Assembly: GCA_964367935.1 (NCBI GenBank)
Contig: CAYIYZ010000001.1
Span: 310,001 to 374,000 of the forward strand
Direction of reading: 5' to 3'
Length of the DNA stretch: 64,000 nt
Origin: Scatomorpha sp964367935
Lineage (GTDB): Bacteria; Bacillota; Clostridia; Oscillospirales; Oscillospiraceae
In this document: positions 42,832-51,072 of the stretch, one piece after another
Position numbering within the stretch: position 1 is the stretch's first letter
How the letters are laid out: each line of letters starts with the position of its first letter
Made by a program: the position numbers and the translations under genes
The notes under the pieces: model-generated
Database searches by the model: none
The model's input: the letters and a program-made list of their open reading frames with translations, nothing else
Told to the model about the DNA's origin: nothing

Positions 42832-43135
42832 TGTAGGGAACGGTCTTGACCGTTCCGAAGTGTTTTCTTCGAAAACACTTTTTTTGTTTTGGGATTGTTT
42901 TGTCGGGGCTTCGTCCCAAACCTCCTTGCGAGGGGTTTCGCCGTCTGCGGACGGCGGGCGACCTCGCCCAACGAGGCCGCTTTGCAATCGCTCCGCAATT
43001 GTTCTTCTTTAGTTCTTTAGTCGGGGCTTTGCCCCGAACCCCATTGCGAGGGGTTTCGCCGTCTGCGGACGGCGACTTGGGGCGTCGCCCCAAGACCCCA
43101 CGATTTTTTGAAAAAAATCGAGTAAAACTTTTAGA
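42832..43135 (-). repeat. Element A, full composite copy after pepV; fills the 42787-43156 gap
   Basis: Read on the minus strand from the pepV stop: CGATTTTTTTC/AAAAAATCG, TTGGGGC/GCCCCAA, CGCCGTC/GACGGCG, GGGGTTCGGGGC/GCCCCGACTAAA, a GAAGAACAATTGCGGAGC module, a second CGCCGTC/GACGGCG and GGGGC unit, an A-rich linker, GTGTTTTC/GAAAACAC and a C-type dyad. The CGG.. and GGGGC modules are thus doubled. Open frames through it are artefacts. Confidence 0.78.
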
Positions 43136-43156
43136 GTGGCTTCAGGTGTCCTTGGT

Positions 43157-44566
43157 TTAGCCGCAAATTCTTGCGATAGCTAGCGCGAATATCTTCACAG
43201 CACCGAGCAAATGCTCTAAACTCATGCCCTCCGTCGCAGTGTGCGCGCCGTGCGGCTCGCCGGGCATGACAGCGCCGAAAGCAACGCCGCCCTCAACATC
43301 ATGCACATAGGTCATGCCGCCCATGGAAAGGCACTCGCCCTTAAGACCCGTTACATCCTCATAGCTTGAAAGCAGACCCCTGATAAAATCGCTATCCGCA
43401 CTCGTATAATGCGCCGCCATCATCTCACCCTCTGCCTTAATGCCTATGCTGCCCATAGAGCGCTCGTAGACCATGCGGCAATTAGCGTCATTGGCACAGG
43501 GCGGTACACGACAATCTATCTGACCTCTCAGACCCTCGGTGTCCAAAGTCAAGAGACTGAGGTTACAAGTAAGCGGCCCTGCGATGTCATCACTCTGTGC
43601 TATGCCCACAGCCTTGCCGTAATAATCGCCGTGCGGAAAACGTGTGGCAAATTGCTTTATATAGAAGGTCGAGCCGCACTCCGCCAAAGGTAAAAAGCCA
43701 AGGAGCTTCAGCAATGCGGTAATCGCATTCTTACCCTCCTCGGGTGTGGAGGCATGAGCCTGTACGCCAAAGACTTCTAGCTCACAGCCTGTGGCCGTCT
43801 GACGCACTTCTAATTCCATATCCATGTCCTTAGCACGCTGATATAAGCTGAGCAGAGCAGTGCCTGCGTCTATGCCTATGACCTCGGCAGTAGCAGCGCC
43901 CGGCACCATATTCACACGTGTGCCGCCCTCAAAGCGTGCAACACGGGGCGTAGCGGTATCGGCCGCCTTCCACTTCATACCAAATGTAGGCCTGTATGCG
44001 CCCTTTTCCACATTGTAAACGGGGAAGCCACTGTCAGGAGTGAAGCTGTGCGGAGCTGACTTCTCCTTGGAGAAATAGTATACCAAATCGTCCGAGCCGG
44101 ACTCCTCATCTGTACCTAAAATTAGGCGTGTACGACCTTTAAGCTCAATGCCAAGCTCTTTGACACAACGCATAGCCATAGCAGCAGCTAAAGCCGGGCC
44201 CTTGTCATCCTCCACGCCACGGCCCATTAAACGACCATCCTGCTCAGTCAGCACATAAGGGTCTGTCGCCCAGCCTGTGCCCTCGTGGACTATATCCAAA
44301 TGCGCCAAAATATCCAGTAAAGGCTCCAAGTCCTCGCCCAAATCCGCCGTTACCACATAGCCGTCATAGTCCGTTACGCTCAGGCCGTAATTTTCGCAAA
44401 TCTCCATAGCCTTATCCGCACAACGTCTGATTTCTGCGCCGTAGGGGCTGCCCTCGCCACAGCTCTCGTCTTTTAAACTGCGTATCGCTATCAGCGCACG
44501 CAAATCATTCAAAAGCTCCTCCGAGTGACTGTCCACCCAGTCCGATATCCTCTGCTGTAAATCCAT
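43157..44566 (-). CDS. M20 family dipeptidase, Sapep/PepV type
   Basis: Metal-dependent dipeptidase, 469 residues. Metal ligands lie in LDILAHLDIVHEG and GRGVEDDKGPALA, the general base in GTDEESGSDD, and the late ligand in MPGEPHGAHTATEG. The central lid domain is present (HASTPEEGKNA). Cytoplasmic; cleaves short peptides, possibly Xaa-dipeptides. It is 25 bases downstream of the flavoprotein-like gene, at the end of the nfeD-SPFH-hexokinase run. Element A follows its stop. Confidence 0.9.
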   Translation of the reverse strand: MDLQQRISDWVDSHSEELLNDLRALIAIRSLKDESCGEGSPYGAEIRRCADKAMEICENYGLSVTDYDGYVVTADLGEDLEPLLDILAHLDIVHEGTGWATDPYVLTEQDGRLMGRGVEDDKGPALAAAMAMRCVKELGIELKGRTRLILGTDEESGSDDLVYYFSKEKSAPHSFTPDSGFPVYNVEKGAYRPTFGMKWKAADTATPRVARFEGGTRVNMVPGAATAEVIGIDAGTALLSLYQRAKDMDMELEVRQTATGCELEVFGVQAHASTPEEGKNAITALLKLLGFLPLAECGSTFYIKQFATRFPHGDYYGKAVGIAQSDDIAGPLTCNLSLLTLDTEGLRGQIDCRVPPCANDANCRMVYERSMGSIGIKAEGEMMAAHYTSADSDFIRGLLSSYEDVTGLKGECLSMGGMTYVHDVEGGVAFGAVMPGEPHGAHTATEGMSLEHLLGAVKIFALAIARICG

Positions 44567-44591
44567 CTTTACACTCCTTATTTTTCTTCTT

Positions 44592-45062
44592 TTATAGATG
44601 TTCCTTGCAGCTTAAACTCTCTACCGTGATTGAGAAGCAACATACTTCACGGAGCATAGCCTCGCTGTAGCTCCATTCCTTTTTCTCTGTGCACTGCGTC
44701 ATTACAATGTCGAGCATATGGCTTTTCTCATCGTTGCTCTCCGCTATACGCACTCTGCCACTACCCATTATTGACTTAAACTTTGCAGTATATCCACAGG
44801 CAGTACCACTCGTAATGAGTTCATAGCCCGTGTCTATCTCGAAACTAACCTTATCACCACGCCTGAGAATGTCCATCTTACGCCCCTCTTGTGCGCCGTG
44901 GAAATAGAGGACATACCCACTGTCATTGCGCTCGTATCCGTAGTTTAGTGGTACTATATAAACGCCCTCTGAGTCCAAAAGCCCCAAACGACAAATCTGC
45001 GCCTCTTTCATTATGCTCTCTATCATAGCGGCGTCCGTAACTTCTCTGTCTTTTCTTCTCAT
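44592..45062 (-). CDS. Pyridoxamine 5'-phosphate oxidase family protein (NimA-like)
   Basis: 156-residue split-barrel flavin- or haem-binding protein. It starts MRRKDREVTD, followed by CRLGLLDSEGVYIVPLNYGYE and LYFHGAQEGRKMDIL, typical of the NimA/5-nitroimidazole reductase-like branch. A C-terminal LREVCCFSITVESLSCKEH segment is usual. Reaction unknown. The start overlaps the hexokinase stop (ATGA). Confidence 0.85.
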   Translation of the reverse strand: MRRKDREVTDAAMIESIMKEAQICRLGLLDSEGVYIVPLNYGYERNDSGYVLYFHGAQEGRKMDILRRGDKVSFEIDTGYELITSGTACGYTAKFKSIMGSGRVRIAESNDEKSHMLDIVMTQCTEKKEWSYSEAMLREVCCFSITVESLSCKEHL

Positions 45063-46255
45063 AGTATAGCTGCGACCAAAGCGCCCTTTAATGTCGCATC
45101 CTCCTCTGCATATATTTTTGCATTACTGCCTAAGAGCCTGTCAAGCTCACGCCTGTAGCTAAGGCTCTTACGTACGACTGAACCATCAGCACTGACTAAA
45201 AGCGGCTTAGAGGACCCTTGCCCGTACTGCGCCACCGCCAAGAGCATAGAGGCGCTTAGCCTCGCCGCACGTTCAAAAACCGCCTTACATATAAGACCCG
45301 ACACGGAGTTCGTCGCACACAGAGTGTCGGCAAGCTCGGAAGTCAATCCGCCCTTTTCATGCAAAGCGAAAGTTAAATCCTCACCACAAAGCAGTCCCTC
45401 GACCTCAGCGCCACAGAGCGCTAGCCGACAAAGCTCCCCCAAATAAGCGCCCGATATCATTTTCTCGGCACGATATGCGCCGACCTTACGTGACTGCGCG
45501 TCCAATAGGCGATCGAGCGAACCTTGAGTGAAACCATCATAGTTACCCGACTCCGTATTTATAAGTGCGCCGCCCTCGCCGACCTCACAGCAGAGGTTCA
45601 TGCCCGTACCGCAAATGAAGCCGGAGAGCGCAGTATAGTCACCGCCCTGCATTCTCGGCGCAGCCGCCAAAGCGACAGCAGTAGTGTCGTTTATTAAATT
45701 TATTTTACCTAAATTCTTAGACTGACGCTCCGTATTTGCACGTAAATCCGCACAAATAAAACGCCCCTCAAAGCCTTCGATACGTACTTCTTTTGTAAGG
45801 CTGAGCATACAGCCATCCAAATCGGAATTTATACTCGCCGGATAAGAAAAACAGTAGCCCACAGGTATGGTGTCGCAGTCAACGACAGAGCCTAAAAGAT
45901 CAGCGGCAATGTCGTTAAACTCGTCCCAAGTGACGGCGCTCTTACTGCCCGGCATGGGCACACGCTCAACACGTTCTATGTGCGGAGCACCGTCTACATA
46001 CACGGCACGTGCCGCACGTAACCAAGTACCACCGGCATCCACAGCGGCGACTACTGTACCGTCCGCTATGGTGTCGTAACTGCGCTTTATGTAGGTAGGT
46101 AGCATTTTGAGTGAGCTTTTACGCTGTCCTCCGAGTGCGCTATGCACCTCACGTGCATAACGCAAAGCCGACCCCGACACATCAATACTGTCGGGGCTGA
46201 GGCTCTGCGCTTTCAAATATTCATTTACTCTCCGTTCGTCGGGAGCTTGTAGCAC
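45059..46255 (-). CDS. Hexokinase family sugar kinase
   Basis: 398 residues. The ASKHA motifs VVAAVDAGGTWLRAARA (phosphate 1), FSYPAS, NDTTAVALAA (connect/phosphate region) and CGTGMNLCCEVGEGG (adenosine side) fit a eukaryote-type hexokinase as found in some Clostridia. An N-terminal helical part of about 70 residues precedes the kinase core. The start is GTG 46255, two bases past the SPFH stop codon, with AGGT before it; the open frame extends further upstream only inside the SPFH gene. Sugar substrate not known. Confidence 0.78.
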   Translation of the reverse strand: MLQAPDERRVNEYLKAQSLSPDSIDVSGSALRYAREVHSALGGQRKSSLKMLPTYIKRSYDTIADGTVVAAVDAGGTWLRAARAVYVDGAPHIERVERVPMPGSKSAVTWDEFNDIAADLLGSVVDCDTIPVGYCFSYPASINSDLDGCMLSLTKEVRIEGFEGRFICADLRANTERQSKNLGKINLINDTTAVALAAAPRMQGGDYTALSGFICGTGMNLCCEVGEGGALINTESGNYDGFTQGSLDRLLDAQSRKVGAYRAEKMISGAYLGELCRLALCGAEVEGLLCGEDLTFALHEKGGLTSELADTLCATNSVSGLICKAVFERAARLSASMLLAVAQYGQGSSKPLLVSADGSVVRKSLSYRRELDRLLGSNAKIYAEEDATLKGALVAAIL

Positions 46256-46256
46256 T

Positions 46257-47168
46257 TTAGTTACCTGCGCCCATGCCCGTGCTCTTGCCCACGGTGGAGA
46301 TAACGCCCTCTGCAAGGCCGGCAAGACCCTGTATCTCTGAGGGTATGATGATCTTCGTAGCTTTACCGTCAGCGGCTGCCGCAAAGGCCTCAAGCGCCTT
46401 TATCTTTATGACACCGTCAGCAGGTGCAGCCTCGTTTAGTAGCTTTATACTTTGTGCCAAGGAGGTCTGAACGGTCAATATAGCTTCCGCCTCACCTTCA
46501 GCCTCAAGGATCTGCTGCTGCTTCTTCGCGTCTGCACGCAGTATGGCAGCCTCACGCTCACCCTCAGCGGTCAAGATAGCACTGCGCTTTTCACCTTCAG
46601 CCCTAAGGATGGACTCACGGCGCTCACGCTCTGCCTTCATCTGCTTCTCCATCGCATTCTGAATCTCACGAGGCGGCAGAATGTTCTTAAGCTCAACTCT
46701 GTTTACCTTTATACCCCAAGGATCTGTAGCCTCGTCGAGGATAGCACGCATCTTCGTATTGATAACGTCACGGCTAGTAAGACACTGGTCAAGCTCCAAG
46801 TCACCGATGATGTTACGCAAGGTAGTGGCCGATAAGTTCTCTATAGCCACTATAGGACGCTCTATGCCGTAGGTGTATAGTTTCGGATCTGTTATCTGGA
46901 AGTACACAACCGTGTCTATCTGCATGGTTACGTTATCTTTTGTGATAACGGGCTGGGGCGGGAAGTCCGCCACCTGTTCCTTCAGTGTGACCTTATTTGC
47001 TATCTTCTCCACAAAAGGCACCTTGAGGTGCAGTCCGACCGTCCAAGTGGTACGATAAGCGCCCAAGCGCTCAATTACATATGCCTGTGATTGTTGTACG
47101 ATGCGTATGTTTCGTATTATGATGCCAACCACCAGTAATATTAATACGCCAATGATAATCTCCGTCAT
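46257..47168 (-). CDS. SPFH/band 7 (stomatin/QmcA-like) membrane protein
   Basis: 303 residues. An N-terminal membrane segment (1-18) is followed by the SPFH domain (VERLGAYRTTWTVGLHLKVPF, about 33-53), a charged coiled coil rich in RAEGE and AEGERE units (about 170-240), and a tail. Forms oligomers in membrane microdomains. It pairs with the NfeD gene 18 bases upstream, a well-known partnership. In the same run as the hexokinase gene. Confidence 0.93.
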   Translation of the reverse strand: MTEIIIGVLILLVVGIIIRNIRIVQQSQAYVIERLGAYRTTWTVGLHLKVPFVEKIANKVTLKEQVADFPPQPVITKDNVTMQIDTVVYFQITDPKLYTYGIERPIVAIENLSATTLRNIIGDLELDQCLTSRDVINTKMRAILDEATDPWGIKVNRVELKNILPPREIQNAMEKQMKAERERRESILRAEGEKRSAILTAEGEREAAILRADAKKQQQILEAEGEAEAILTVQTSLAQSIKLLNEAAPADGVIKIKALEAFAAAADGKATKIIIPSEIQGLAGLAEGVISTVGKSTGMGAGN

Positions 47169-47186
47169 TTTTCTAACCCCCCATTT

Positions 47187-47627
47187 TTAAGATACTATCA
47201 GTTTTACGCCCTCTATGCGTATTACCTTTACTCTTTCGCCCTTTACTATGTGCGTCTCGTCCGTAGCAGAACGAGCGGTCCATACCTTGCCGTCCACACG
47301 AACAGCGCCACTTTCCACACCGTTGTCAATGTTCTCGACTACCAAAGCATCTTTACCTATGAGCATATCCGCATTTGTAGGTATAGTCTTTGTGTTTACG
47401 TACTTTTTAACCAAGGGTCTCGTCAAAATCAAGCTTGCAACAGACAGGACCAAGAAGCACACTATCTGTAGCCATAGCGGCGCACCGAAAAACGAAGCGA
47501 TAAGCGCCCCTAAGGATCCTATGGCAAACCAAATGACTGCAAGACCGGCGGTTATAGCCTCGACCACTAAGAAAATTACCATGGCGGCTACCCACATCAC
47601 GGATGCGTTTCCGAATATATCCGGCAA
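47187..47627 (-). CDS. NfeD family membrane protein
   Basis: 146 residues: two to three membrane segments and a C-terminal OB-fold (LIGKDALVVENIDNGVESGAVRVDGKVW). Partner of SPFH proteins. The best start is TTG 47627, eight bases after AGGAGG; the GTG at 47636 overlaps that site. First gene of the run nfeD-SPFH-hexokinase-flavoprotein-peptidase. Confidence 0.88.
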   Translation of the reverse strand: MPDIFGNASVMWVAAMVIFLVVEAITAGLAVIWFAIGSLGALIASFFGAPLWLQIVCFLVLSVASLILTRPLVKKYVNTKTIPTNADMLIGKDALVVENIDNGVESGAVRVDGKVWTARSATDETHIVKGERVKVIRIEGVKLIVS

Positions 47628-47727
47628 AACAGACACCTCCTCTCTTCCCTACATTCTAACACAAATAAGTGCAAGTCACAAGAGCTATCTAAGTATGCAA
47701 CATGTAAATTATATGTGACGAAACAAG

Positions 47728-47773
47728 AAAGCGATTACTCTATTTTAATAGAAATAGAGTAATCGCTTTTATA
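47728..47773. terminator. Terminator of the prepilin gene
   Basis: The stem AAAGCGATTACTCTATTT/AAATAGAGTAATCGCTTT; T-rich on both strands. It follows the prepilin gene on the minus strand and precedes nfeD. Confidence 0.85.
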
Positions 47774-47786
47774 GTTATCGAAGTAT

Positions 47787-48350
47787 TTATGTCTGCAATG
47801 GAGCGTTTACACCCACCACATTGACCCAGTTTGCACTGTCCTCATGCACTAAAATCTCACCCGTCCTTGAGTTGATATAGAACATGAACGACTGGTTTTG
47901 TACGCTTGCAGACTCGGGTCTATCGATAAAGTCAGTGCTCGGAGCACCTGTCGCATCCGTCCAGCCCATGATTTCTGCCATCTCATTTTGCATTACAGGG
48001 TCTCTATTGTTGTTGTCTATGCCTGTAGGTCGGTTGTTACTGTCCACTATCGCCGCACCGATATGCATGTTCATTAAGTCTGTGCCTAGGGGACCTGTTG
48101 AGTAGCCCCATTTGAAGATATACCAATCGAACTTTTCAGTGTGAACGCTTGTGCCTCTATCCGCCATAGCGACCGTGGCGGCACGCATATAGTTAGTTGC
48201 GATCTGTAAATCGTTAGACTCACGTGAACGCTCGACGTATTGCATATATCTCGGTGCAAGTACAGCTGCCAAAACGGCGATAATCGCAACCACTATAATA
48301 AGCTCAACAAGAGTAAAGCCCTTGTTGGATTTACGAATTGCCTTCATCAT
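47787..48350 (-). CDS. Type IV prepilin-like protein
   Basis: 187 residues. It starts MMKAIRKSNKG, then FTLVELIIVVAIIAVLAAVLAP: the G/F prepilin peptidase cleavage site, the +5 glutamate and the N-terminal hydrophobic helix. The rest is a globular domain with repeated asparagine and FYINSRTGEI near the end. A pseudopilin or pilin is likely, but no peptidase, ATPase or other pilus gene is nearby. The start was set at ATG 48350; the SD spacing (about 11) is a little long. Confidence 0.85.
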   Translation of the reverse strand: MMKAIRKSNKGFTLVELIIVVAIIAVLAAVLAPRYMQYVERSRESNDLQIATNYMRAATVAMADRGTSVHTEKFDWYIFKWGYSTGPLGTDLMNMHIGAAIVDSNNRPTGIDNNNRDPVMQNEMAEIMGWTDATGAPSTDFIDRPESASVQNQSFMFYINSRTGEILVHEDSANWVNVVGVNAPLQT

Positions 48351-48391
48351 ATTACACATAACCCTTTCATAAACTAAAGAGAACCTCATAA

Positions 48392-48419
48392 TTGGCGAAA
48401 AATCCGTTTTGCGCCAGTT
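48392..48419. repeat. Solitary element B end hairpin
   Basis: TTGGCGAAAAATCCG followed by TTTTGCGCCAG, a variant of the element B end hairpin, directly beyond the rpsI terminator. Confidence 0.7.
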
Positions 48420-48450
48420 AAAAAAAGGGCTCCCGAAACGGAAGCCCTTG
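48420..48450 (-). terminator. Terminator after rpsI
   Basis: The stem AAGGGCTTCCG/CGGGAGCCCTT (with one mismatch) followed by TTTTTT on the minus strand. Confidence 0.85.
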
Positions 48451-48457
48451 TGCATGA

Positions 48458-48868
48458 TTATCTCTTTGAGAACTGAGGTGCGCGACGTGCAGCCTTAAGA
48501 CCGTACTTCTTACGCTCCTTCATACGAGGATCTCTTGTCAAAAAGCCTGCAGCCTTCAAAGCAGGACGATAGCTCTCGTCCACCAAAAGGAGCGCACGGC
48601 TGATGCCGTGACGCATTGCGCCTGCCTGACCTGTTACGCCGCCACCGGAAACAGTAGCCACAATGTCAAACTTGCCCTGTGTGCCTGTTGCTCCGAAAGG
48701 CTGACGTACGATTAGCTTCAATGTCTCAAGACCGAAGTAATCGTCGATGTCACGACCGTTTATCTTTATGTCGCCCGTGCCGCCCGGGAAAAGATGTACG
48801 CGCGCTACCGAGGACTTTCTGCGTCCTGTGCCGTACATATACTCTTTCTTACTCTTATACGTTGCCAT
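48458..48868 (-). CDS. rpsI: 30S ribosomal protein S9
   Basis: 136 residues; YMYGTGRRKSSVARVHLFPG at the start and the conserved C-terminal tail DPRMKERKKYGLKAARRAPQFSKR (split: SKR end) that reaches the P-site tRNA. Cotranscribed with rplM, 15 bases downstream of it. Confidence 0.97.
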   Translation of the reverse strand: MATYKSKKEYMYGTGRRKSSVARVHLFPGGTGDIKINGRDIDDYFGLETLKLIVRQPFGATGTQGKFDIVATVSGGGVTGQAGAMRHGISRALLLVDESYRPALKAAGFLTRDPRMKERKKYGLKAARRAPQFSKR

Positions 48869-48883
48869 CTTCTTCTCCCTCCC

Positions 48884-49312
48884 TTAGCGAGACCACTCTA
48901 CGGGCTGTTGCGCCGCATGAGTGTGCTCAGTGCCACGGAATACGCGTAGGCGTGTGAGCTGCCAATCAGCTATCTTGTTCTTCTGTAGCATACCCTTTAC
49001 CGCAACCTTCATTGCAAGCTCAGGCTTCTGCTTCATCAAACGGTCATAGCGAGTCTCCTTCAAACCACCGGGGAAACCCGAATGGCGACGGTAATACTTC
49101 TGCTCAAGCTTCTTACCGGTCAATACCGCTTTCTCTGCGTTCAATACTATGACATAGTCGCCGCAATCTACGTGCGGTGTGTAGTCGACCTTTAACTTGC
49201 CTCTCAGCAGGTCAGCCGCTAACGCCGCAGTCTTGCCCAACGGTTTGCCCGCTGCGTCAAGCACATACCACTTGCGATCCACTGTGTCCTTGTTTACCAT
49301 TGTTGTGGACAT
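48884..49312 (-). CDS. rplM: 50S ribosomal protein L13
   Basis: 142 residues. RKWYVLDAAGKPLGKTAALAA, NAEKAVLTGKKLEQKYYRRHSG and AVKGMLQKNK are L13 signatures. ATG 49312 was chosen for the GGAGG eight bases before it; the longer open frame upstream runs through untranslated DNA. The classic rplM-rpsI pair. Confidence 0.97.
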   Translation of the reverse strand: MSTTMVNKDTVDRKWYVLDAAGKPLGKTAALAADLLRGKLKVDYTPHVDCGDYVIVLNAEKAVLTGKKLEQKYYRRHSGFPGGLKETRYDRLMKQKPELAMKVAVKGMLQKNKIADWQLTRLRVFRGTEHTHAAQQPVEWSR

Positions 49313-49527
49313 TGGTTCCAGCCTCCATCTATATTTTTTAAAGTTTGACTTTTTACGCTCTGTCCAATAAAATAATATCAAACGAGCACAATATTTATAA
49401 CACGCCCCAAGAGGGCTTGTCAACAACATTTTTTCATTATACCCAAAATACTGGCGCATACGCACATATGCTCGCATATACTCGCAAATGCTCGTTTTCA
49501 ATTTTATAATTACAACGAGGTAGAAGC

Positions 49528-50265
49528 ATGACATTAAATCAATTTACAGGATATGTACGACGTTGCGTGGACGACTATAAGATGATAGAGGAGGGTGACA
49601 GTGTGGCTGTCGGGGTGTCGGGCGGCAAGGATTCCATGGCACTTTTGGCGTCGCTCATACACCTTAGGAGCTACCATCCTTCGAATTTTCAAATTCACGC
49701 TTTGACAATAGACCTAGGTTTTCACGGAATGGACTTTGCGCCTGTGACGCAATATTGCGAGTCTGTCGGAGTACCGCTCACCATAATAAAGACGGACATA
49801 AGGGAAGTGGTATTTGACGTTCGCAAGGAGAAGAACCCATGTTCACTGTGTTCGAAGATGCGTAGAGGCGCTCTAAACGATGCGATGAAGGACTTAGGCT
49901 GTAATAAGCTCGCCTTAGGGCACCACTTTGATGATGCGGTGGAGACATTTTTGATGTCCATGCTGTTTGAGGGACGACTGCATTGCTTTAAGCCTATGAC
50001 CTACATGAGCCGAGCGGACGTGACACAGATACGCCCCATGCTTTATATAAGCGAGGGAAGTGTGCGAAGTTTGGTAAGAGATCTCGACTTACCTTTAGTA
50101 CCGTCTACATGTCCTTTAGACAGGGACAGCAAGCGTACGGAGGTAAAGAGTTTGATTGCAGAATTGGCAAAACGTTACCCTGACCTTAAGAGTAAGGTGT
50201 TCGGTGCTATGCAAAGACAGCCTTTGGATGGTTGGGGTGTAGTTGGAGAGGAGAGGAATTCATGA
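49528..50265 (+). CDS. TtcA-like tRNA 2-thiocytidine synthetase (PP-loop ATPase)
   Basis: 245 residues. The PP-loop is VGVSGGKDSMALLASL (SGGKDS), the CxxC iron-sulfur ligands lie in KNPCSLCSKMRRGAL, and LGHHFDDAVETFLMSMLFEGRLH is typical of the TtcA family, which thiolates C32 of tRNA. Some relatives have other roles, so the substrate is likely but not proved. The stop overlaps the next gene (ATGA). Confidence 0.85.
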   Translation: MTLNQFTGYVRRCVDDYKMIEEGDSVAVGVSGGKDSMALLASLIHLRSYHPSNFQIHALTIDLGFHGMDFAPVTQYCESVGVPLTIIKTDIREVVFDVRKEKNPCSLCSKMRRGALNDAMKDLGCNKLALGHHFDDAVETFLMSMLFEGRLHCFKPMTYMSRADVTQIRPMLYISEGSVRSLVRDLDLPLVPSTCPLDRDSKRTEVKSLIAELAKRYPDLKSKVFGAMQRQPLDGWGVVGEERNS

Positions 50266-50810
50266 AACCTCAAGATTTTTTAGACACGGAGAAGCCACCA
50301 CGATTACACGTGGGAATGCGCATAGTAAAGACAGTTATAGCGGTGTATCTCAGCTCACTCGGCTGGTATATCTTCGATGAGATACCATTTTTTGCGATGA
50401 TTGCCGCCTTGCTCTGCATGCAATCTACGGCAAATTCGAGCTTTGTCATGGGATTTAACCGCATGTCCGGCACTTTGGTGGGCGGTATATTGGGCGCAAT
50501 ATCCCTGTATATAGCACGTTTTCTCGGCATACACGACATATATCCTCTATATACACTGCTAATGTGCCTCATGCTCATATGCGTGATAGAGATAACCCTA
50601 TTAATACGTAAGCCGACGATTTCGGCCTTTGCTTGCATCGTGTTTTTGAGTGTCACTGTAGTTAACGTGGACGTAGATCCCCTCGCCTATTCGGTGTACA
50701 GGATGCTCGAAACCTTGTACGGCGTTGTCATAGCGCTCATAGTAAATCTTGTCCTACCTGCAAAGAAGCGCACTGAGGAGGAGAAGAAAGAAGAAGCGCC
50801 CAAACAATAA
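50262..50810 (+). CDS. FUSC/aromatic acid exporter-like membrane protein
   Basis: 182 residues with about five membrane segments, starting RLHVGMRIVKTVIAVYLSSLG, then MSGTLVGGILGAI, as in the short FUSC (aromatic acid exporter-like) proteins. A hydrophilic Lys/Glu-rich tail ends it. ATG 50262 overlaps the ttcA-like stop and has GAGAGGA before it, so translation is coupled. Substrate unknown. Confidence 0.8.
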   Translation: MKPQDFLDTEKPPRLHVGMRIVKTVIAVYLSSLGWYIFDEIPFFAMIAALLCMQSTANSSFVMGFNRMSGTLVGGILGAISLYIARFLGIHDIYPLYTLLMCLMLICVIEITLLIRKPTISAFACIVFLSVTVVNVDVDPLAYSVYRMLETLYGVVIALIVNLVLPAKKRTEEEKKEEAPKQ

Positions 50811-50814
50811 ACAG

Positions 50815-50853
50815 CAAAAACCCCCTCCCGACTTGCGTCGGGAGGGGGTTTTT
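50815..50853. terminator. Terminator, left copy of a duplicated pair
   Basis: The stem AAAAACCCCCTCCCGAC/GTCGGGAGGGGGTTTTT. The core CTCCCGACTTGCGTCGGGAG recurs at 51043-51062. Confidence 0.92.
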
Positions 50854-51033
50854 CGTCAAAAAGGAGTTCTCGGCTTGCGAGCCTCGATAAGAATCTGTGG
50901 CGTGTACACGCCCCGCCACAGATGAAATCTAACATTTTTCTAAAATCAGACCAGGCAACTCGCCGTGATTTTAGAAAAATCTTTGCTCGGCAAAGGACGA
51001 GAGTTTGTTGCCATGACTTTTTTGACAAGCTGC
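50854..51033 (-). repeat. Element B copy 5
   Basis: Inverted; the end hairpin is truncated (GTCAAAAAGG). GGCTTGCGAGCC is present, and the stem TCTGTGGCG/CGCCACAGA carries paired A-to-T changes relative to TCTGAGGCG/CGCCTCAGA of other copies. The CATTTTTCTAAAATCA/TGATTTTAGAAAAAT and TTTGCTCGGCAAA modules and the GTTTGTTGCCATGACTTTTTTGAC end are intact. Confidence 0.88.
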
Positions 51034-51070
51034 AAAAAAAATCTCCCGACTTGCGTCGGGAGGTTTTTTT
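51034..51070. terminator. Terminator, right copy of a duplicated pair
   Basis: AAAAATCTCCCGAC/GTCGGGAGGTTTTTTT, with the same loop (TTGC) as the left copy. It serves the SLH protease gene on the minus strand. Confidence 0.92.
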
Positions 51071-51072
51071 AT

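Noticed and set aside
42809..43160. Several open frames of 70-105 codons in the gap after the cupin gene
   Set aside because: They read through element A hairpins and have no family signature; the same artefact occurs at 60905-61283.
46256..46393. Extended hexokinase N-terminus overlapping the SPFH gene
   Set aside because: The extra 46 residues are arginine/proline-rich shadow coding; the GTG at 46255 with AGGT fits better.
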